64,000 bases of DNA, taken from NCBI GenBank assembly GCA_963971425.1, contig OZ020520.1, positions 28,365,535-28,429,534 on the forward strand, given 5' to 3'. Of the stretch, positions 59,638-64,000 are shown in pieces. The translations under genes were made by a program, and so were the position numbers. Positions within the stretch are counted from its first letter, which is position 1. Each line of letters opens with the position of its first letter. Origin of the DNA: Bryoerythrophyllum caledonicum (lineage: Eukaryota; Streptophyta; Bryopsida; Pottiales; Pottiaceae). The notes below the pieces were generated by a model. That model searched no databases, had not been told where the DNA came from, and worked only from the letters and a program-made list of their open reading frames with translations.

Positions 59638-61851
59638 CTATGGGGTTACTTGCTTTCGCCTCCGACTGCTACGGCGTGAAGGGGTAACCTCTGCTGGAGC
59701 GGTGCCGGCCTCGGTTTGCGCCGGAATGGCTGCTGGTGGCTCCGGTGAGGTGGTCGGCGTCGGCATACCTGGTCCGGATGGTGCATCCGGGTCCTCTGTT
59801 GTGACCGCCTGGCCGGATGGTGCATCTGCACGGTCTTCAACGTCCGGAAAGTCCCGGAAACTACCGTTGGGGCTGACCACCATGGGTGTCGCTGCCGAGC
59901 TTCCGGGTAAAGGGTCCGTCACTGGTGGCCCCGGAGAGGGAGACTCTGAGGGAATTCGGAAGGGCAAGGGTGGTACTGCCTGACTCCCTGGCACCTGTTC
60001 CCACTTCTGCATACTCTCCGTGCTTGGGAAGGCCACCCCATTCCAACTCATAGGAGAGCTGAAATCCGGCGTTCCCACGAGGTCATTGAACTGTCCGGTG
60101 AGTGACTTCGTTGTTCCAGATGCAGGTCTGGGTGAAGAGTCGGCCGGAGGTTGGGTAGAAGAAGCAGCTGCCGGACCGGATGGGGATCCGGACGGGCCTC
60201 CAGTGGTTCCAGACGGATCTGCCTGGGTTTCGGATGGTCCCGCAGCGTCTGGAGCAGGTGGTGCCGGAATTGGAGGGGGAGCTCCTGGTATTGTTGAGGT
60301 GGCCGCCACGAGATCCCTTGCTAGCTCATGCATCTTGGACTAGGTGCTCTCCATTTTCCGGCTGTGATCCACCATGAACCGGATAACCTGCCCCTTATTG
60401 AGCTTCTCGTTCTTCTCCAAGCTCGCTGTGTAGAGTAATGCCCGGTTAACCGTATCTACCGGGAAATCCAGCGTTGTGCGGATATCGGTCAGTGTCTGTG
60501 AAGCTGCCTGGACCTTCGTTTCTGCCACCACTCGGGCATGCTGTGTTGCATCCCGTGCGGCTTCCGCCTACCGGACCTGACCCAAGAGCCGGGTGTTAAC
60601 CTTGGTCATGGTGGCGTTTTCCTGCTCCAGTCTTGTGACGGAATCGTGCTTCTCCTTCATCTCTCTGAGCTGGGCGATGAGGTGAGTGGTGTCCTCCAGT
60701 CCGACTGCCTCTAGGATGGCCATGATCATGGCATGCCTCTCCCGGATCTCTCCTTCCTGGATCCTGGTCCTCTAGACAATATGTCTACAGAGTTCGTGGA
60801 CGTCCACGGGAATGTCGCCAATGATGCTTGGGACAAACGTCGGTCCCGGCTCTGATCCAGTCGCCAATCGTTCGTCTTCCGGGGCCGGTTCCGGTGCGGT
60901 TGGCTGCGCTGCGGTTGGTGGTGCTACGGGTGGGCTCTGAACCGGAATTGTTGACAACGGCCGGCATGCTCCCGGGGTCTCCGGAGTCCTCTGCACCGAA
61001 CGACTCTGCTTCCGGTTCGGTCTTCGAAGTATGAGGGGGGATGATGACTTCTCCGTGTCAGAGTCCATCGATTCATCCAGTTCCTCATCTGTTTCCATCC
61101 CTCCGTATGAGTGGATGGTGAGCAGGCTATCGTACTCGGCCTGCTCATCCGGACTCAACATCTTCTGCTTGGCGTACATGTGAGCCAGGTAGGTGGAAAG
61201 CGGGGATGGGGTTTTCCGGGCTTTCGGCAGGTTCTTCACCATTTTATCAATCTGCTCGTCCATGATGGCCGCCCAGTCGATGGACAGCTTCCCTCTCATC
61301 GAGCCCAGGATCAGTGTTGCTAGCTTGGCCACTATCCGTTTCGGTTTCTCGAGATGGAAAATAGGGTTGAAGAATGCCATTACTAACCTAGCGTCCGGAT
61401 CGGTGAGGTCGCTGAGGACATACCCGTCTTTAGGGTTAGCCTTCGCACGGAATTCGCCCTTCAAGATGGCGTCGTCACGTTCCGCCACCTTGATTGTTCC
61501 TGCCCGGAACTCGTAGGTGTCTCTCCAGAGTGCCGTGGTCCAGACCTCCGGATGCGCCCTAATCTTCTGCGCGTATTGGCTTGGTGGCTCTCCCAGGAGC
61601 TCCGTCATCATCGTTTCGCTCTGGAAGGCCCACGGTGTCGCTAGAAGACCTTCACAGCCCATGATCTTGAGGTAGCTCTCTAAAACCCGACAGGTCTTGA
61701 CCGGCTTCGGAATCTCCGGAGTCACCTTCTGCAGCACCAGTGTTTCAGTAGCCGGAGCCTTGCCCTTCTTGCCCGCCATCCGTGCCCACCTCTCCGTGAA
61801 CTTGCGCCTCGCAATGTTGTCAAGAAATCCTGCACACACTGTCCTTACCAA
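59638..61851 (-). pseudogene. gag-like retroelement ORF with three in-frame TAG codons
   Basis: One continuous minus-strand frame of about 738 codons with no frameshift, interrupted only by TAG at 60772-60774, 60568-60570 and 60340-60342, and ending at TAG 59638-59640. The first methionine in the conserved part is MAGKKGKAPATETLVLQK. The N-terminal globular part (WAFQSETMMTELLG, KDGYVLSDLTDPDARLVMAF, NPIFHLEKPKRIV) resembles gag-like proteins annotated as plant transposon proteins. Then come an acidic stretch (ETDEELDESMDSD), a coiled-coil part (LIAQLREMKEKHDSVTRLEQ), a Pro/Ser/Thr-rich disordered region and a basic tail (RRSSRRRKQ). No zinc knuckle or pol. Assignment as gag is by layout and general resemblance. 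Confidence 0.55.
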
Positions 61852-62229
61852 GTCCCTCTTGCTAACCTAATTTGGCTCTACCGTCCTTCACCAAGACCGG
61901 ATTCGAAACCCTAAGAAAATGCGAGAAGTGGAAAGAGAATGAGCCTGTTGGAAACCCTAAAAGATTGGTGCACAGGGCTGCCAGTCGCGTTTTGCATCTG
62001 ACGCACTTGTACGGAAAACCGTTATGCGTCATGATGGCATTTCCGGGTCCGGCTGTAACCGTCCTCCGGTTTTGCAACTTCCGGGAAGGGTGTTGTAACT
62101 ACCTTCATTAGGGATTCCGGCGCAGCACTAAAATCTTATTCCGTTCTATGAACTACTTATGCTCTTACGGCCAACTAACTAACTAATTTTTCTAATTTTT
62201 CTTTATTTTCTTCCGGATTTGGTATTAAG

Positions 62230-62275
62230 TTCCGGAAGTATGTGGGAACGGCTTCCCACACACACCATGCAACTA
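62230..62275. repeat. Palindromic end of the TCCGGA-rich element
   Basis: TGTGGGAACGGCTTCCCACA forms a short near-perfect palindrome where TCCGGA-rich sequence gives way to the R1 repeat side. It may mark the retroelement's right terminus. Confidence 0.35.
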
Positions 62276-62389
62276 TACTTCCAAAATCATTGTAAAACCA
62301 AAAGCCTTAGAAAATTCCACTATCAAACATCACTAGATTATTACCTAATCCAAGAAATTGTTACTTAACCCCTAAATGAAAAAGTCCTA

Positions 62390-63120
62390 AGGTAGGTTTT
62401 TTCAAATCTTGGGCACGTTCCCATGGTTGCAAGTTGCATTTATAATTCTTAAAATTTTGAACAAAGATACAAGAAAACAAGAGGTACGTGGGAGTTTCAT
62501 TTTATTCTCATCAACTTATTAAAAAAAGTTATGCCAACTTAAAGAAAAAATTGTCGAGTGGGGGCACGTCGGGCAACTTCAAAATTTTTTGCTAAGACAC
62601 TCTTGTAAATTTGAGATTTCCAATACTAGCAAGTAACATTATTTATTTTCATATTGTCAAAAAACATTTCTTGTCATTAGTGAAAACGCATTTTATCCCA
62701 AGTGAAAGATTTTCACACATTGCCACACATTGTCGGGCAAGGAACCAAAAAAAACTTCTTCTTTTCCACATAAAACTTTGAGATCTACATATTTTTCACT
62801 TTTTATTTTTTCTATTAAAAGACGTGGTGTAAACCTTCTTATCCATTGTTTGGATTATCATTCCAAAACATGTTTTTTTCCAAAAAAAATTAAAACGTGA
62901 ATTGGTGCTTTTTGAACGTTCACTTCTTGTACAGTTGTTTTGAATATGCTACACCCCTTTTCTACCTCTAAAAATTGGTGTACATGGAGTTCATATCATG
63001 ATCAATATGATGATATAAAATTTAGACTTTGCATAGTGCAAAACTTTGGGACCAAGTGAAGTCAAAGTCCATTGATCCACTCAACACAGTGATGATAATA
63101 AACCATGTTTTCTACTTCAA
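62390..63120 (+). repeat. Interspersed repeat R1, copy B (unsplit)
   Basis: Matches the reverse complement of 19576-19850 followed directly by 14995-15545. Across the junction it reads GTCGAGTGGGGGCACGTCGG without the CACTA element, so it preserves the pre-insertion state. Confidence 0.82.
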
Positions 63121-64000
63121 ACACAATACAGTTTCAATCTGTGCGGTCAAAGTTGATGAAATTTTGTAAGTGTGTTGATCATTACTTTTTGAAAGAGATC
63201 CTACAGGTAGAACTAAAAGTAAAATTTTATGTTTCCACCCTTTCTCCATGCATTAGAATTAACAGTCTGAAGTGTATTTGGTGCAATATTGTCAAGGAAA
63301 TTTAGTGGTTAACCCTTTGGTGCCTGAGCCCTCTTTTGGTACAGCCAGATTCTAGGAGTGTACTAGATCATGAAGAGCATCCTCTACACAATGAGTACAT
63401 TTCATCGTGAATACGCTCCACATAAACGAGGCTAGCCGTCGATCCTCAAGGCCGATTTGCACGCAAATAGTTTCATTCAAATCTTCGTAACCTCTTGCAC
63501 GTCCATTGCAAAGAGTATTTTGACGGTGTCATATTGATCATGTGCGTGAGCACTGGTCATTTTAGAGAAGCTGACACTTCTTTGCGGCATCGGCAGTAGC
63601 ATCAATAATTGTGCAACTTGGGCAGAGATTCCGTACTACTGCAAGCCACGAGCTAATACTAGGCTTGAAATTGCCTTCACTCTTCCACCCACAACCCTCG
63701 TCACCAGCCACTCTCAAAATCAAGGACTTCTTGTGGCCAATCATCGCCATCGATCTCATTTGAGATGATCCTCGCCCTTGAATTCCATGACTAAGGTATA
63801 CGGGCTATATCCAAAGGAAAAGAGTGAACCCATATCACGGTAGGAGACCATTAGACAATTGATTCATCAACCCTAAGCGCCCTACGGACACAGGTGGCTA
63901 CTTGACCTACCGGCTAGCCAAAAGACAGGACCTCGGCACCCAAATCAACAGTCCACAATCGGTGCAGGAGATTGACGGTCGCGATTGGTCAGAGCTAGTC
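63121..64000. other. Right end of the window, unassigned
   Basis: A minus-strand 65-codon frame (63759-63562) has coding-like composition (LRVAGDEGCGWKSEG) but no recognised family. Nothing else is supported. Confidence 0.25.

Noticed and set aside
58480-62265. Full LTR retrotransposon bounded by CCCACA and TGTGGGAAC
   Set aside because: The two end sequences resemble each other only over about ten bases in inverted orientation, and no direct LTR pair or pol domain is visible.

Overview
This is eukaryotic nuclear DNA from a land plant, probably a non-seed plant such as a bryophyte. The reasons are the spliced genes, a plant LRR-XI receptor kinase, a 152-residue cytosolic RPS18 with an intron directly after the ATG, plant Ty1-copia, CACTA and Helitron elements, a HET-domain gene (known from some mosses and liverworts, not typical of flowering plants) and a Tc1-type DD34E transposase. 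The species cannot be fixed from the sequence alone.

Only two genes look intact: the 3' part of an LRR receptor kinase (1-2721, four exons) and RPS18 (13614-14590, four exons). Nearly everything else is mobile DNA or decayed gene copies. From left to right: a pogo/Tigger-like element (3026-4359); a complete but degraded copia retrotransposon with 169-bp LTRs and a TCCTC target duplication (4835-9851); a Helitron-like element (about 10373-10799); RPS18; a degenerate 4-kb CACTA element (15546-19572) whose empty site is preserved in a paralogous repeat at 62390-63120; a 249-bp hAT MITE (22700-22948); a broken Tc1 transposase (24260-24961); a >3-kb palindromic array of a degenerate ~17-bp motif with two TA-flanked MITEs in it (25255-28600); 5 kb of AT-rich DNA with a second Helitron (about 30942-31518); and fragments of branched-chain ketoacid dehydrogenase E2 and asparagine synthetase genes (34341-35566).

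The most striking feature is a 9865-bp element at 36046-45910. It has a perfect 13-bp terminal inverted repeat and a perfect 8-bp target duplication (GTGAATAT), the hallmarks of a hAT transposon. I see no transposase in it. It carries a divergent pair of genes, one encoding a protein-kinase-like protein and one a coiled-coil/RING protein, on either side of a compact bidirectional promoter. That promoter is built from GACGTC-centred GC palindromes flanked by outward-facing TATA boxes, and the same palindromes recur near both ends of the element. A third ORF encodes an acidic disordered protein. All three frames carry a few stops or frameshifts, so this copy looks recently decayed.

The right third holds an inverted duplication (46851-48446 and 55571-57103). 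It repeats the 5' half of a HET-domain gene plus an NDPK-like exon. The truncated copy ends at a nearly pure 1.27-kb (TTC)n tract. Between the arms lie the rest of the HET gene and a WSS1-protease pseudogene that has lost its catalytic exon. Further right is a gag-like reading frame of about 738 codons (59638-61851) interrupted only by three in-frame TAG codons.
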